Shown one piece after another: positions 48,401-59,719 of a stretch of 64,000 bases of DNA (its first letter is position 1; every line of letters begins with the position of its first letter). The stretch is from Geosiphon pyriformis (Eukaryota; Glomeromycota; Glomeromycetes; Archaeosporales; Geosiphonaceae), in the NCBI GenBank assembly GCA_016748015.1, contig JAAOMT010000597.1, positions 14,351 to 78,350 on the forward strand. The letters are read 5' to 3'. The notes beneath the pieces were generated by a model, which was not told the origin of the DNA, did no database searches, and saw nothing but the letters and a program-made list of their open reading frames with translations. The translations under genes were made by a program, and so were the position numbers.

Positions 48401-49115
48401 AGCAGTTAAAAAAAAATTGTATAATAACTTATATTTTAATGTATTATATTTACTATGTGATAAGGTAGAATTATCTGACTATGTTTTTATCTGTGTTGAA
48501 AATAGTAATATTCAAAAGAAAATTTTAACAAAAGCTTTTAAAAAATAGGTGTTATTAATAAGTACTTACTGCTCATTTTTTCTGCTGTTCTGTAAATATT
48601 TTCTTAGTATTTATTAAATATAAGTTTATATATAACAATTTGCAAGAGATTTGTGCTAAAAAACTGGTATGTTAAAACTGTTACACTTTTTGAAGAAAGA
48701 GTAAAAGCAGTTTCTGCTCTTGTTAAATATATAAAACATTTAATAAAATTGTAATAAACTAAAGTATGACTTGTGAGATTAAAACATAAAGTAAACATAA
48801 AAAAAGCTGGCTTGGTCAAAGATAGTAGTATAATTTCAGGTTTACTTTGTTATATGGTATCTATGTTGTCAGATAAAATAATTTAGTTGTTTGGTTTAGT
48901 AAAGTTTTTTATAGTTAGTTTTGGTAAACAAAAACAGTACTTTTTTTTTTTTGGTTTAGGTAAAAATACATATATTAGTATAGATGTTTAGTGTTGTTTT
49001 GTTTGGCTTAAATAGCTGGTTATATGTAGTTAAAGCATAAGCTATATTTAGTTTGAATTACTTAGTTTGGTTCTATGTATTAGATAGTAGTTAGGCTTTA
49101 CTTGTTAAACATATA
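42406..49115 (+). mobile_element. Near full-length LINE (L3), plus strand, heavily mutated
   Basis: The order matches L1 in the opposite orientation. ORF1 remnants lie at 42480-44330 and an APE endonuclease at about 44350-45700 (GDFN intact at 44770-44781). The reverse transcriptase lies at about 45830-47100, with LPNGKAAELLGIP near 45870, a YDELD-DEIFFSFLWKIFYD stretch near 46450, and FVND at 46629-46640 where FVDD is expected. RNase H lies near 47720-48120 and the C-terminal domain and tail run to 49115. Many stops and A/T drift make it the most decayed large copy. No solo LTR lies inside. Confidence 0.7.
47803..48021 (+). pseudogene. LINE RNase H fragment (L3)
   Basis: Seventy-two open codons align in order with the RNase H piece of L2: VNIKIYGLLFFTMAELQTV, LECILFFCVVV, then LYLDSQFIIDIY. 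The Asp of the DSQ motif is kept. The first catalytic segment lies upstream at about 47725 (a VYIDSFLKYTS-like stretch in the same region). Confidence 0.6.
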
Positions 49116-49495
49116 ATAATAATAAAATATTGTTAAATTTTATAATATAAATATAATTAATTTTTGTTTAATTAATTTAAAATTTTTGACATGAATAATA
49201 GTTTCTTAAAAAATATTTAAATATAATAAATATATATATTATAATAAACTATTATATAGTTTTTATATAAATTAATTTAAAATTTAAGATAATATAAAAT
49301 AATTAATATTAATAACTTAAATTTAATATAAATTTTAATAAAAATATTTCAAATACATAATAATTGTTTTATTGTTTTTTTGTTTTATAATAATAAAGTT
49401 TATTATTAAAGTATTATAAAAAAGTAATTTTAAATATATTAACAAGTTTAATAATTAAGATCTAATATTATAAATTAATAATATTTTTTTTTTAT
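49116..49495. other. AT-rich spacer
   Basis: Low-complexity A+T lies between the tails of LINE L3 (+) and LINE L4 (-), which are tail to tail. No gene is seen. Confidence 0.45.
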
Positions 49496-51335
49496 TCTTT
49501 TTAATAAGTGAAGTCCAAATACTGCCTAATATAATACATCAAAAAATTGATCTAATCTAGGTGTAAATTATGCATTTACTATATGCAACCAGTTACTCAA
49601 GCTAATCAAGACAACACTAAGCACCTATATAAACAGAAACAGGACTCCTAATACCTGAGAGAAACAAATAAAACTTACAAAACCCAAAACTCACACCAAT
49701 TGCTTCATTAATACTCAACAATCTAACTATACCAGCAGAAAATGATGAAGACAGCCCAGAAATTGGTCTTGAAATTGACTCATCAGATGGTATCAGCCCA
49801 TTTTTTTCCATAAAAGCACGATGCTTGGCACAAACTAACCAAATCTCTTCCCTAAAAGCAAGACAAAAACCACACACAAAGTCTACCATCTTCCGACTTA
49901 CACTTTTGGAATCTTTGAAAACTGATGCAGCTTCACAAAGCCAGTCTTTAAAAACAAAGTTTTTGCAAAGAGCTATACACTACAGCATTTGAAACACAAA
50001 ATGACAACAATTGAGACACATACAAGGAAGAGATGGAAAGACCAGAAATTGTGCATTATATAGTTGCATGGGCATTCAACAAACAATAACAGGTCAAATC
50101 ATCAAACACACAAGAAAAAACATGATCCGAGACTTCAACATTACCACAATACAGACACAATACACTGGGGTAACACCTGTTATATAATCACTTCTATACA
50201 GCAACTGGCAACTGATAATGCAAAGATTTTATGAAGTATGTTCGAATACTAGCAGTAAGTTTACTAGTGAAACCTGCAGCCATGTGTGAGTCAGGATGCC
50301 ATACTGAGGAAAAGCTATGCCAATCCATGTCTGAAAGCAAACTACTATTTAAAACACCAGAACCAAAACCAGCATACATGATGAATAGAGCAAAAAATTC
50401 CATGCACAAAATGTCTAGATTTCCCAGAAACAACACTACCCTCTGCTAAAATACAACATTCCTCCAAGCTGGGAGGAAAACACCAGGGGGAATGAGAAAC
50501 TACATCAGTGAAAACATTAGCATGTTTATTATCTAAGACACCCAAATGGTCTTTAATCTTGCACCAAGTGACACTCAAATTCTTTTTCCTAACAATGTTC
50601 ACAATGTGCTAATGTTCAACCCAACATCAATTCTGAAAATCCAGATGCACCAGACTCAATTCTGATATGCATGCATTCAAGACAGTCTAACTGTCTGTGA
50701 AAAGATGAACCAAGCTGAAGGAGAGAACACACTCAAGAGCTAAAGCTATAACCTGTAGCTCCACTAAAGTAAAGAACAACAGGCCAGAAACCCTAACTCC
50801 TAAACCCAAGTTGATGTTCTCAAAAAAGACCACTGTACCAGCTTTCACGTCAGCACTGTCCAAGTTCCATAAAGATCCATCCATATACACAGATATGACA
50901 TTATCTGTAACATCCAACAATTGATCACAAACAAGACCAAACTCATTAGATCTTAAAACACTTGAAATGCCAGAACTACCCAAAGAGAAAGAATAAGCAA
51001 GAGGAGAGACTAAACCACCAAAAAATCAACAGATAGCCTAAACCAGTTAGAGACAAGACCACATAGGTACAGCCTTTTCTAATGCTTGAAGGTCTTCCAG
51101 TCAAAGATAATATCTTTCTGACTATGAAGTTGTTCAACAAAAGCTATGCCATAACAGCAAAGAGAAGGAAGAAATCTATAGAACTCAGATTCACCAAGAA
51201 CAGTCAACATAGAAGTGCCATCCCGAATGTAAAAGAAGCTAACTATTGGACCACTCAAAGATAAGTTGTAACCAAAAAAAATACAAACCACACCTGCCAG
51301 AAAATTATTGGAAGGGCTGACTCTCATGCGAACTG
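49496..51335 (-). mobile_element. 5'-truncated LINE (L4), best preserved copy
   Basis: It retains the end of the RT/thumb region (51327-51079), RNase H (50983-50400; VYMDGSLWNL with its catalytic Asp, and LVHLFTDS) and the C-terminal domain (50436-49617). The 3' tail sits beside a poly-T run at about 49490. It begins abruptly at 51335 in A+T sequence, a typical 5' truncation. Fewer stops and intact Asp residues suggest it is younger than L1, L3 and L5. Confidence 0.75.
50687..50983 (-). pseudogene. LINE RNase H fragment (L4)
   Basis: Ninety-eight codons cover the first half of RNase H: VISVYMDGSLWNL (first catalytic Asp present), VFFENINLGLGVRVSGLLFF, LQVIALALECV and the LFTDS strand (Asp present), ending at a stop directly after. 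The remainder continues at 50602-50345 with WCKIKDHLGVLDNK (family K-GHSG-GN), a drifted version. Confidence 0.75.
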
Positions 51336-51769
51336 GATATTTTAAAAAAATATAATATTATTTAAAAAGTTTTAAGATTATTTTAATTATTAGTAATTAT
51401 AATTTTTTTAATATTATTAAGTTATATTTAAGTATTATTATTTTTATCTAATATAAATAATAATAATATTGTCAAAATAAATATACAGTATAATTTTTAA
51501 TTAATTTATATAACTAGTTATATGTAAAAAAATACATAAATTATATTTAATTTAAAATATTTAACTATTATATTATATTAAATAATAATTAAATCTTATT
51601 TATTAATTAATAATAAAAAATAATTAAATTTATTTTATTTTTTAACTTTATAATAATTAATAATTAATAATTAATAATTATTATTTATTATTATTATTTT
51701 TAAGTTTAAAAAAGCTATAAATATTGTTATTTTTATTTTTATTTTTTTATTTTTTTTCTTGATTTATTG
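51336..51769. other. AT-rich spacer
   Basis: Low-complexity A+T with AATTAATAATTAATAATT-type runs near 51655-51690. No gene is seen. Confidence 0.45.
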
Positions 51770-54070
51770 AGTAAAATCCAATTGCTATCTAATATATAAA
51801 ACCAGACTAAATAGCTCAAATTAAATGTGACTCATGTACTTATTACATATGGTTAGCTATTCAGACCAGACAAAACAATACTACACACTTATACTAATAT
51901 GTATATCACAGTCTAAACCAAAAAAGAAAAGACATAATCTATAATGACCAAAACTAACAGTAAAAAACTCAATTATGCTAAGCATCCTAATCATATTATT
52001 TAACAGCAAAGACACTATACTATACAACAAACCTAATATCAAACCATTATCTTTAATCAAACCAGTTTTCTCCATATTAATCTTATATCTAGATCTTACT
52101 AACCAAATCTTAAAATAATACAACTTTATTAAATGTCATATATAATCAACAATAGCCAAAACAGTCTTATTTTTTGCATTAAAAATCTCAACAGTCTTTA
52201 CACATTAGTTTTTTATCACAAATCTCTTATACACCACTATATACAGATTAGCATCCAAATAATATTGAGAAAGTATTTGCAAAATGACAAAAAAAGACAA
52301 ATCTTAAACATCTGTTAAAGAAACCCAATATACATAAGTTTTAGCCAAAATTTCTTTTCAAATACCAACATCTTAAACACAAGTAAAAACATGATCTGAC
52401 AATTTTACCTTATCACATAGCAAATACAGCACATTAAAATATTTTTTATTATACAACCTCTTTTTAACTGCCATTAGCAGTTATTTGTACACAGTTTTTA
52501 TTAAATATGTATACAAATTAGAAGACTTTTAACTAGTAAACTCAGTGAGTATGTGTAAATCAGAAAGCCAAATCTTTGCAATAGCATTTCAATTCACATC
52601 TCTAATTAGTACATCTGAAATTACATTACAGCCAAAACCAGTTTTTCAATAAATACAACAAACAGACCTAAATAAATCCCTAACAAAATAATAGACATTG
52701 TTAGATACAGTTGTGTTTTCAACCACCAAAAAATGTTTCTACACTCTTATTGGCAAAAAAAAAGGAAAATGCACAGTCTTGCTTGTTATAACATCAGCTT
52801 TTATATTATTATAAATTCTGAAATGATCTTTAATCTTAACTCAATACACAGTAAGATTCTTTTTTCTAATTAAATTAAAAATATGTTTTCTTTCTATCCA
52901 GCATTGATTATAAAAATTCAGTACTACAAATAACATTTTAGACATATATGCATTAATAACAGCTTGGCTGTTAAAGTGCAAAACTACAGCACAAAAAAAC
53001 AGAATACATTTTAAAACCAAAACAACAGCTTGCAATTTGGCCATAGTGAAAGACAAAAAACCATGAATCTTAATATCAACACTCAAATTCACAGCTAGAA
53101 AGTATGCAACTATATCACTAGCAATATTAGTAGAACCAATGTCTTTCAACAAACTATTTGTATAGACCTCAATCAAACTAAACCAGATCTCATGTAAACT
53201 ATTTCATATATCAAAAAACTCTTTAGGTTTCAGAATGTTTAAACCAAATAGCTAATCAGTCTTAGATATCTCAATATAAGCTTAAACTAATAAAAAACAG
53301 AACTTCTAAGATCCAACTTTTTTCAATAATAAAAAGTCTTTTAATCCATTATATTACTCTTCTTATCTAAAAGCCTATTACAAAAAACAATTCCAAACTG
53401 TTTCAAAAAATAAACAGAATTAAGGTACAAAGTTTTCCCCAAAATTAATAATATTGAAAATCTACCAGAACTATGAAAAACATTAGACAGATTGTTTGAC
53501 AAAGACATTTTATTGTCTAAAAAAATTTTTACCACTCCAGCCAAAAAATTGTTCATTAAACTAATATATAACTTGACAGAAAACTGCAAAAAATTCAAAG
53601 AAGCCCAATTCATAATTTGCAAATTCAAGAATCTGTAAATAAATAAGCATTCAAGAATGCCTAAAGCATTAAAAAAAAAATCAAAGCAGCCAATTTCTTT
53701 TCAGACTGTACTTGCTTAAATAATTTCAGACTATATAAAGAGAGATGATATAAAACTTTATTAAAAAAATTATAAAACAAACAGACTTTAGACTTGAAGC
53801 TCTTTTTAATTATAATATTCTACTTGTGACACACATCTGATAAGACAAAACTGAACTGAGTTCAGTAATTAACTATAAACTGCAAAACAGTTAACACCAA
53901 ATCTAAGAACTGTTTATTTGTAATAGCCTTTTTAAGCACTATATTAACAAAAAAACAAACATCAGAATAAGCCTTGGTCACACTTAGCTTGGACAATTCT
54001 TCAATTGACAAAAAAATTTCTAGATATTTATGCACTTTACCTTTTTTGGCAATTGAAATTGGCTGACCAC
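51770..54070 (-). mobile_element. LINE (L5), RT to 3' end, cut by the gypsy element
   Basis: The minus-strand order is RT thumb region (54070-about 53300; GQPISIAKKGKVHKYLEIFL), RNase H (53176-52841; VYTNSLL and HFNSQ, both Asp positions now Asn), and the C-terminal domain down to the tail at 51770. Sequence stops exactly where the Ty3/gypsy LTR begins (54071). This point lies inside the RT domain, so the element probably continues beyond the retrotransposon, outside this window. Confidence 0.7.
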
Positions 54071-54862
54071 TATTACTCATAGAAAAAGAAAACAGATATA
54101 GAAAAATAGTAGACCAATAAGAAAGTAGTAGTTAACACATGAGCACATTGCTCAGCAATGTAGAGCAATATCAAAAATTATGGCACATTGCTTGAAGAAT
54201 TATAACACATCACTCAAGAATATGAGCAATCTTGTAGAACCCAAATTATATATATATAGTGGTAGTATTAGAAGTAAAAAAAGACAGACCTTCTAGTTTA
54301 GATTTCATCTAAACAACCTTCCATTCACAAATATCAATAAATAATTATTTACTATCTCAATTCACTCTCCACTATCAACACTTTATGTTGATAGTAATTG
54401 ATACTTAACCACACTGGAACAATAGCTCTTGATTATGGCTATTGATAGGATACTAATTTGCAATTACTTTTGTTTATTTCTTTATCTTCTTTTATTTTTT
54501 TTTATTTCCTTTTTTTGTTATTTTTTTGGGTTTACTAAATTGATTAAGAATAAAGCACTAAGATACAGATGTCATAGAGATTGGTAAAAGACCCGTAAAA
54601 CAAGGGTAGAACACTCATAGATTTAAGAATGGCTTACCAGAAAGATTACCGGCCACCACGCTGAAAAAGAAATTTGATGAAACTGCAGTTTTAGGAAGCT
54701 ATGGATAAAACCATCAATTAAATTTCTGTCTATTATACAAAGAACTCAACAACAAAACCTTTAGATAAACCACACCTTCAGATATCAACACCAGAATACC
54801 AACTAAGCACCAAGTTATAGATTTGTTATTTGACTTGAGACCCCAAATAATCATCTGTAACA
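54071..54862 (+). mobile_element. 5' LTR of Ty3/gypsy element (copy D)
   Basis: It starts TATTACTCATAG and ends CATCTGTAACA; the TA at the start probably derives from TG. It contains the U3 repeat array (54137-54240), a TATA region (about 54247-54258), a stem-loop (54371-54395), T-rich sequence (54470-54530), and the conserved CACCAAGTTATAG near its 3' end. It is 792 bp and is followed directly by element-internal sequence with gag- and pol-like frames. Confidence 0.85.
54371..54395 (+). promoter_or_regulatory. LTR stem-loop
   Basis: ACTATCAACA, a five-base loop, then TGTTGATAGT: a perfect 10-bp inverted repeat. It recurs at 34457-34481 (copy B), 37102-37126 (copy C, with a matching pair change) and 62112-62136 (copy E). 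Its function is unknown; it lies downstream of the TATA region, so it may be transcribed in R or U5. Confidence 0.6.
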
Positions 54863-54885
54863 TTTAGTGCTCCCTGTGAAGTATA
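54863..54885 (+). other. Candidate primer binding site
   Basis: The bases right after the LTR read TTTAGTGCTCCCTGTGAAG. A primer binding site normally begins with TGG, complementary to the tRNA CCA end. Here TAGTGCTCCC could be TGGTGCTCCC with one G-to-A change. I cannot name the tRNA. Confidence 0.25.
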
Positions 54886-54924
54886 ATTCTACAGAGAACA
54901 GCACCAATTATAATCATCCAAACA

Positions 54925-55491
54925 GTGGCAGAATCCAAAGAAATAGGAACAAACCTTTTAGGATTTGCAAAATATTTATTCCAACATTATCACACTCATC
55001 TTAGATTAACAAATAATAGTTGGCCAACAGAATCAGCTTTCAATTGCTACGTTAACAAAAGAATAGTATATCACTTGGAAGGCCAAGAAGATCCAGAATC
55101 CATCTTCAACAACTTTTTCAGTGAATTGCTCTAAAGCACCACTCTTCCACAAAACTACCTATTTGCACTTCTAATTACAGAAATAAACAGGAAAATTGAA
55201 AAATACACCAAACAAAGATTTCCTATCATGTTTGCCAATAAAGGAAAAGAAAGGCTACAAACACCAGTAGGAACACCAAAGCAAATCCAACTACTCACTT
55301 GGAAGAAACAAAGATTTGATTCACCTGCTAATCCATCATATTACCACACACCCGGAAGCACTATCAATATAATAAGCACAGCTACAACAAGCACGACAAC
55401 ACTACTAAACAGAATCTCATTCCAAAGTAAACAAAAGAAAGCAGAGTTATTAAGAACATATGGCGATTATTTTGAGGAATTTAAATCATGA
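54925..55491 (+). pseudogene. N-terminal gag-region ORF of the gypsy element
   Basis: Two open stretches in one frame, 54925-55134 (69 codons, starting MAESKEIGTNLLGFAKYLF) and 55228-55491 (87 codons), follow a short leader. I do not recognise a domain. The frame differs from the gag-pol frame that starts near 55,800. It may be a separate first ORF, or a frame lost by an indel between 55500 and 55800. Confidence 0.5.
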
Positions 55492-55817
55492 TCCCCAACA
55501 CCATTAGGAATTTGATCACCACCACCACAACCAGATTTTGGAGCCGTTAGTCCTTGGAAAATAACTGACTCCAAGGAAAAAGAGAGTAGTGATCAAAAAG
55601 TTAATAAGCAAAACCCAATCCTAGAAAATTCAGAAATTAAAACTCCAGTTAATTAAATTCCAGAAAATTAGAATAATCAAAACCCAACGTAATTAATCAA
55701 TACTTACTTCTAGTAATTGTGATAAATTTATTATCAGCTCTACCAAACGCCGAACAGCAACAACAGTCACAACTGCTATCTCAACAACAAATCCAGCAGC
55801 AACCACAACAATAACCA

Positions 55818-57100
55818 ATGGCTTATGCTCCAATTACCAAAATCGAAAAATTTACTGATGAAGAGAATGATGCCCAAGTATGGCTCAACAATGTGAAAAA
55901 AGCCATCACAGCCAATGGATGAAACAATGACAGAGCTCTTCAAGTGATTCCCTATTTTTTACAAGATACTGCTGACTTGTAATATCAGAGTTTAGCTATT
56001 AAACCTCAAACATTTCAGGAATTTAAAACTGCATTCTTGGGATATTTCAGTAATAATAACAGTATTAATCACTTAGCCAACACCTTTACCACAATCAAAC
56101 AGGGAGAAACTGAAGCAGTTACCACTTACTTGGGACAGTTTCACAGGAACTTGTGCCAAATTCAAGCAATTCAAGCTGACTATTTTACAGCTCCACAGAT
56201 TTTAAATCAGTTTATACATGGATTGTGCAGTAACCTACTCTAACGAGTATGCTCAATGCACCCACAAACTCTCTAGAACACAGTTACCAATGCGAAAGAT
56301 TTTGAATCAGCACAACTAAAAGCAAATCATGCTCAAGCTGTTAATCTAGTAATGAATAGATCATCTGAATTGGATTTTAAATTGAAACAACTTAGTGATT
56401 CCATCAATCAGAAATTAGAGGGATACTTAGTTGACAATTGTGCAATTTATCAATCTTTACAACGACGCAATAACCAAGAAAATGCAAATTATTTCTAGAA
56501 TTAGTCACATCCATCAACATCATCCAATCAGCTGTGGCAGTAAGAAATGCATATCTGCCACTATTGTGGTAAACAAAAACATTTGAAAATCAATTGTCAG
56601 TTAAGAATAGAAAACCAATGATCAGGAAATCAATATTAAAACCCTGATCACAGGTTTTCAACTCTGAATTATTAATCAAACTCAGCAATATACCAACCAA
56701 ATTACATACCTATGATGCAGCCGCAAATTTATCAACCTCCAATTTATCAACCAACAACACCTGTCATCTATTAACCACAACTTTAACCAATTTATCAGCC
56801 GCAGTCACAACCCATTTATCAGTTGCAACCTCAGGTAATCTATCAGTCTCAACCAATTCAAACACTGCCACAGAACTTACCTCAAAATGGAACCCAAAGA
56901 CCAAGATTAACCCAACAAAGCTAGAGATTGTCAATAGTAGTTTACCAACTGATTTCCAGTTCTTCCATACAACCAGCAGAATCTCGACAATAGAATTTAG
57001 GTACTGGGTACACCCAAAACCCAAATTCCCAAAACTATTTAAGTCTCCTGATTACCCCAAAAGATGCCCAACCCAATAACCCAGAAACCAACCAATACCC
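55818..57100 (+). pseudogene. Gag-like polyprotein region
   Basis: The reading frame shared with pol shows a retrotransposon capsid-type domain. ITKIEKFTDEENDAQVWLNN (about 55835) and LQVIPYFLQDTADL come first, then a stop where Trp is expected. FKTAFLGYFSNNNSINHLA (56037 onward) and TYLGQFHRNLCQIQ follow. A CCHC zinc knuckle follows at 56556-56597 (CHYCGKQKHLKINC, C-x2-C-x4-H-x4-C, intact). The part after it is Gln/Pro/Tyr-rich (repeated IYQPP-like units). At least ten in-frame stops break it. Confidence 0.75.
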
Positions 57101-57182
57101 AACACTTATCAGCAACATTCCGCCAACTACTATCACCAAGAACAAATCTCTGGATGCTATCTTCTCATTTGAACTCGAAAAA

Positions 57183-57737
57183 TTGTCGACCATGCTGTTA
57201 TTTAGTGAAGCCGCACTGGAAAAAAAACCTATTACTGCCATGTATACTGATGCCAAAGTTGATGGCCATGCCATCAAACTGATCTTACATAGTGGATCAG
57301 TTGGCAGCATCATTACAAGACAATTTATGGACCAATTAGGTCACCAAGTTAATTGTGCCCTTAGTGCCAGGATCATAACTGCCAATAGAGCAACTAAAAC
57401 TTCCATTGGTGAGATTAACAACTTCCCTATCAAAGTCAATAGTATCATTGTCCCAATCAAAGTACTGGTCAAGGAAGCCACCCAATATCAAGTACTCATT
57501 AGTAATAATTGGCTATCCAAAACCAACGTGTTGCTTGATTGGAACATGCAGGAGCTTCAAATTAGCCAAAACAATCAGCACACACACATACCAGCCATGT
57601 ATGGCCATTTCAAGACCACCAATTTGACAACCCCACTTATTAAATTTGAAGAAAAAAAAGAGAAGCCTACTTGGGAAGCTTATCAAGTGTTCTGGGCTGA
57701 TGAAAATTACAATAAACTACTGCCTATACTCTCCTGA
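57183..57737 (+). pseudogene. Retropepsin-like aspartic protease region
   Basis: A 184-codon open stretch in the pol frame. The fold markers are VDGHAIKLILHSGSVGSIIT, then INNFPIKVNSIIVPIKVLV and YQVLISNNWLSKTNVLLDW. In this family the active-site triplet is Asp-Ser/Thr-Gly, but here it reads His-Ser-Gly (His codon 57288-57290). A dead protease is therefore likely in this copy. The stop at the end is TGA, with the frame continuing into the Cys-rich module. Confidence 0.8.
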
Positions 57738-57899
57738 GATGACAATGGCAAAGGAAAACAGAAGAAAACTGAACTTATCTGAAATACCAACCAAGTCTGA
57801 GAAACCAACAATGATCAGGATAAACTAATTTGGAAATGGAAAAAAAATAATAATAAAGAAAAAAGAAAAGAGAAGAAAGAGAAAACAACATCTAACAAC

Positions 57900-58610
57900 A
57901 ATATTTATAGCCCATATGCTTACACTTCCCCACAGCCATCTGGCTATTGCTGACCAAAATTGGTATGCATCAATTGTGACAAGAAATTGTTGTTAATAGG
58001 TGCATGCTGTGGCAATGATGAGAAATACTCCACAGCCACAAGATTTTACTGCTGCCCATGCATCATAGAGTGCTTTAAATGACCGAAATAACAAGGAAAG
58101 TGGGATAACTAATCCTGTCTCACATGTGGAACTATCTTACCTAACAAAGGAATATGGAATAACATTCCTAGGCATGGAGGAATGTGTAACAAAACATGCC
58201 AGTACACTATCCTAATAAACAATTGGATATGCAAGGGAACACCAATTGACAATGCCTGGAAAAAAGCATTGTAATGATTGGAAGGATATTCTCATGACAA
58301 ACATAAACTCTGGAAAATGGCATATGCAAAAACAGAAAGTGCAACAACCAGTGAACTACTAGAAATCAAAAACAACTCTCTGTTTTTCCCTGAACCCAAA
58401 TACGTTCAAACTTTTGACATCTTTGGCAACATTGAGGACAATCCAAAAGAATTTCATGAACATTACCAACAATTAGCACCCACCAGGAAAAAGCAAAAAC
58501 AATGCTTGGAAGAAATAAACACTTGATTATGTGACCACTGCTTAATTCCCTGTGACTTCCAATATTGTAATAAGTGTGACTTCATTTACAATCTACCACC
58601 ACACATAATC
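57900..58610 (+). pseudogene. Cys-rich (zinc-ribbon-like) module in pol
   Basis: In the same frame as protease and RT, this region carries clustered cysteines: VCINCDKK, GACCGND, FYCCPCIIECF, SCLTCGTILPNKGIWN, GGMCNKTCQY and NWICKG. A helical spacer follows (58278-58526), then CDHCLIPCDFQYCNKCD near 58530-58590. The pairs look like zinc ligands. I do not recognise a named family. Several stops (TGA, TAA) break it. It lies between protease and dUTPase, where most Ty3/gypsy elements have nothing. Confidence 0.55.
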
Positions 58611-58637
58611 TACACAATTCCAAAAGAAGACAAACCA

Positions 58638-59260
58638 ATGAGCAACTGTGTATCAGAATCGGAATTATTGTTCGATCCCAATTCAAACTCTGATAATGAT
58701 GACAATAAAAACACCAGTTTCAGTTCCATCCAATTTGACAACAAAAGTATTAACAATTCAGACTCTAATTCAAATCCCGAAATATACATTGCACTTTCCG
58801 ATCTCTCTAAGGAGCAGGAACTCAAATGGTATAGTGATAATAATAAGGGTATCATGTCAGAATATGCACACAATACCAATGTAGGGTTTGATTTGAGATA
58901 TCCAAGAAAAGAAACCATTAAATTAGAACCAAATTCGTGCATATGTATTGATCTCAAAATAACTCTGAAAATTCTAGCAACAACTATGATTCAACTAGCA
59001 TCTAAGAGTAGTTTAGCAAAAAAAGGAATCAACATCAGAGAAAGAATAATTGATGTAAGATATGTAGGAAATATTATCATTATGCTACAAAATGACTTTA
59101 AAAAGGCCTATATTATAGAGCCAAATGAAAAGATAACACAAGCAATATTCCTACCTTTGGTGAAAATAGCTTAATTAGTGTTAGTAAAAAACAAAAAAGA
59201 ATTAAGAATTACTGCTAGAGAGATACAGGGATTCAGATTAACAGGTAGAATAGATATATT
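58638..59260 (+). pseudogene. dUTPase domain of the gypsy element
   Basis: The 178-codon ORF 58638-59174 holds four of the five motifs of trimeric dUTPases, enzymes that cleave dUTP to dUMP and pyrophosphate. Residues 82-87 (VGFDLR) are motif 1 and residues 121-130 (ASKSSLAKKG) motif 2. Residues 137-146 (IIDVRYVGNI) are motif 3, with Asp139 and Tyr142. Residues 163-173 (NEKITQAIFLP) are motif 4. Motif 5, the Gly-rich C-terminal lid, appears after one stop as EIQGFRLTG at about 59218-59247, with Gly positions changed. The first 70 residues are an acidic Ser/Asn-rich linker. The core residues suggest the ancestor was active; this copy is broken by the stop after residue 178. Confidence 0.85.
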
Positions 59261-59708
59261 AGTCAATATAACAGAGGAAGAAATTATTGACAAAGGAGAA
59301 ATTATCTCAATTTGTCAAACAATTTCCATTCCACCATATGACCAGTATATGTTAGCCATAAGAAGAGAAGTAAAGAATCAAGCTCAGTTGTTTGAAGCAG
59401 AAGCCATTATTTGCAAATCAGGAGAGATTGGACTCCTTAATCTCTACATATCAGCCAATAACTCCAAAAACATTAAAATCCCCATCTATAACACAACTGG
59501 AAATGTCATTAAGATACCAAAAGAAACTATTATTGGATACTTAACCACTGAAATTGAAGATCAACCACCAAATTATATTCCAGATTTTTCACAGCTTTGT
59601 GAATATGTAGACATTACATCACAAACCATCTACGAACAAAGTGAATATTATCTGCTTCAACCAGAACAATTGGAACAGATAAACATAAAGAATTTAGACC
59701 CACTCTAA
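59178..59708 (+). pseudogene. Linker region between dUTPase and RT
   Basis: A 176-codon open stretch in the pol frame. After the dUTPase lid remnant it reads GRIDILVNITEEEII and IPPYDQYMLAIRREV, then AIICKSGEIGLLNLYIS, IPIYNTTGNVIKIPKETIIGY and a DFSQLCEYVDITSQTIY tail. The all-beta look and IPKETIIGYL segment could be a second dUTPase-like or protease-related beta fold. I cannot assign it. Confidence 0.5.
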
Positions 59709-59719
59709 CAAATACAACT

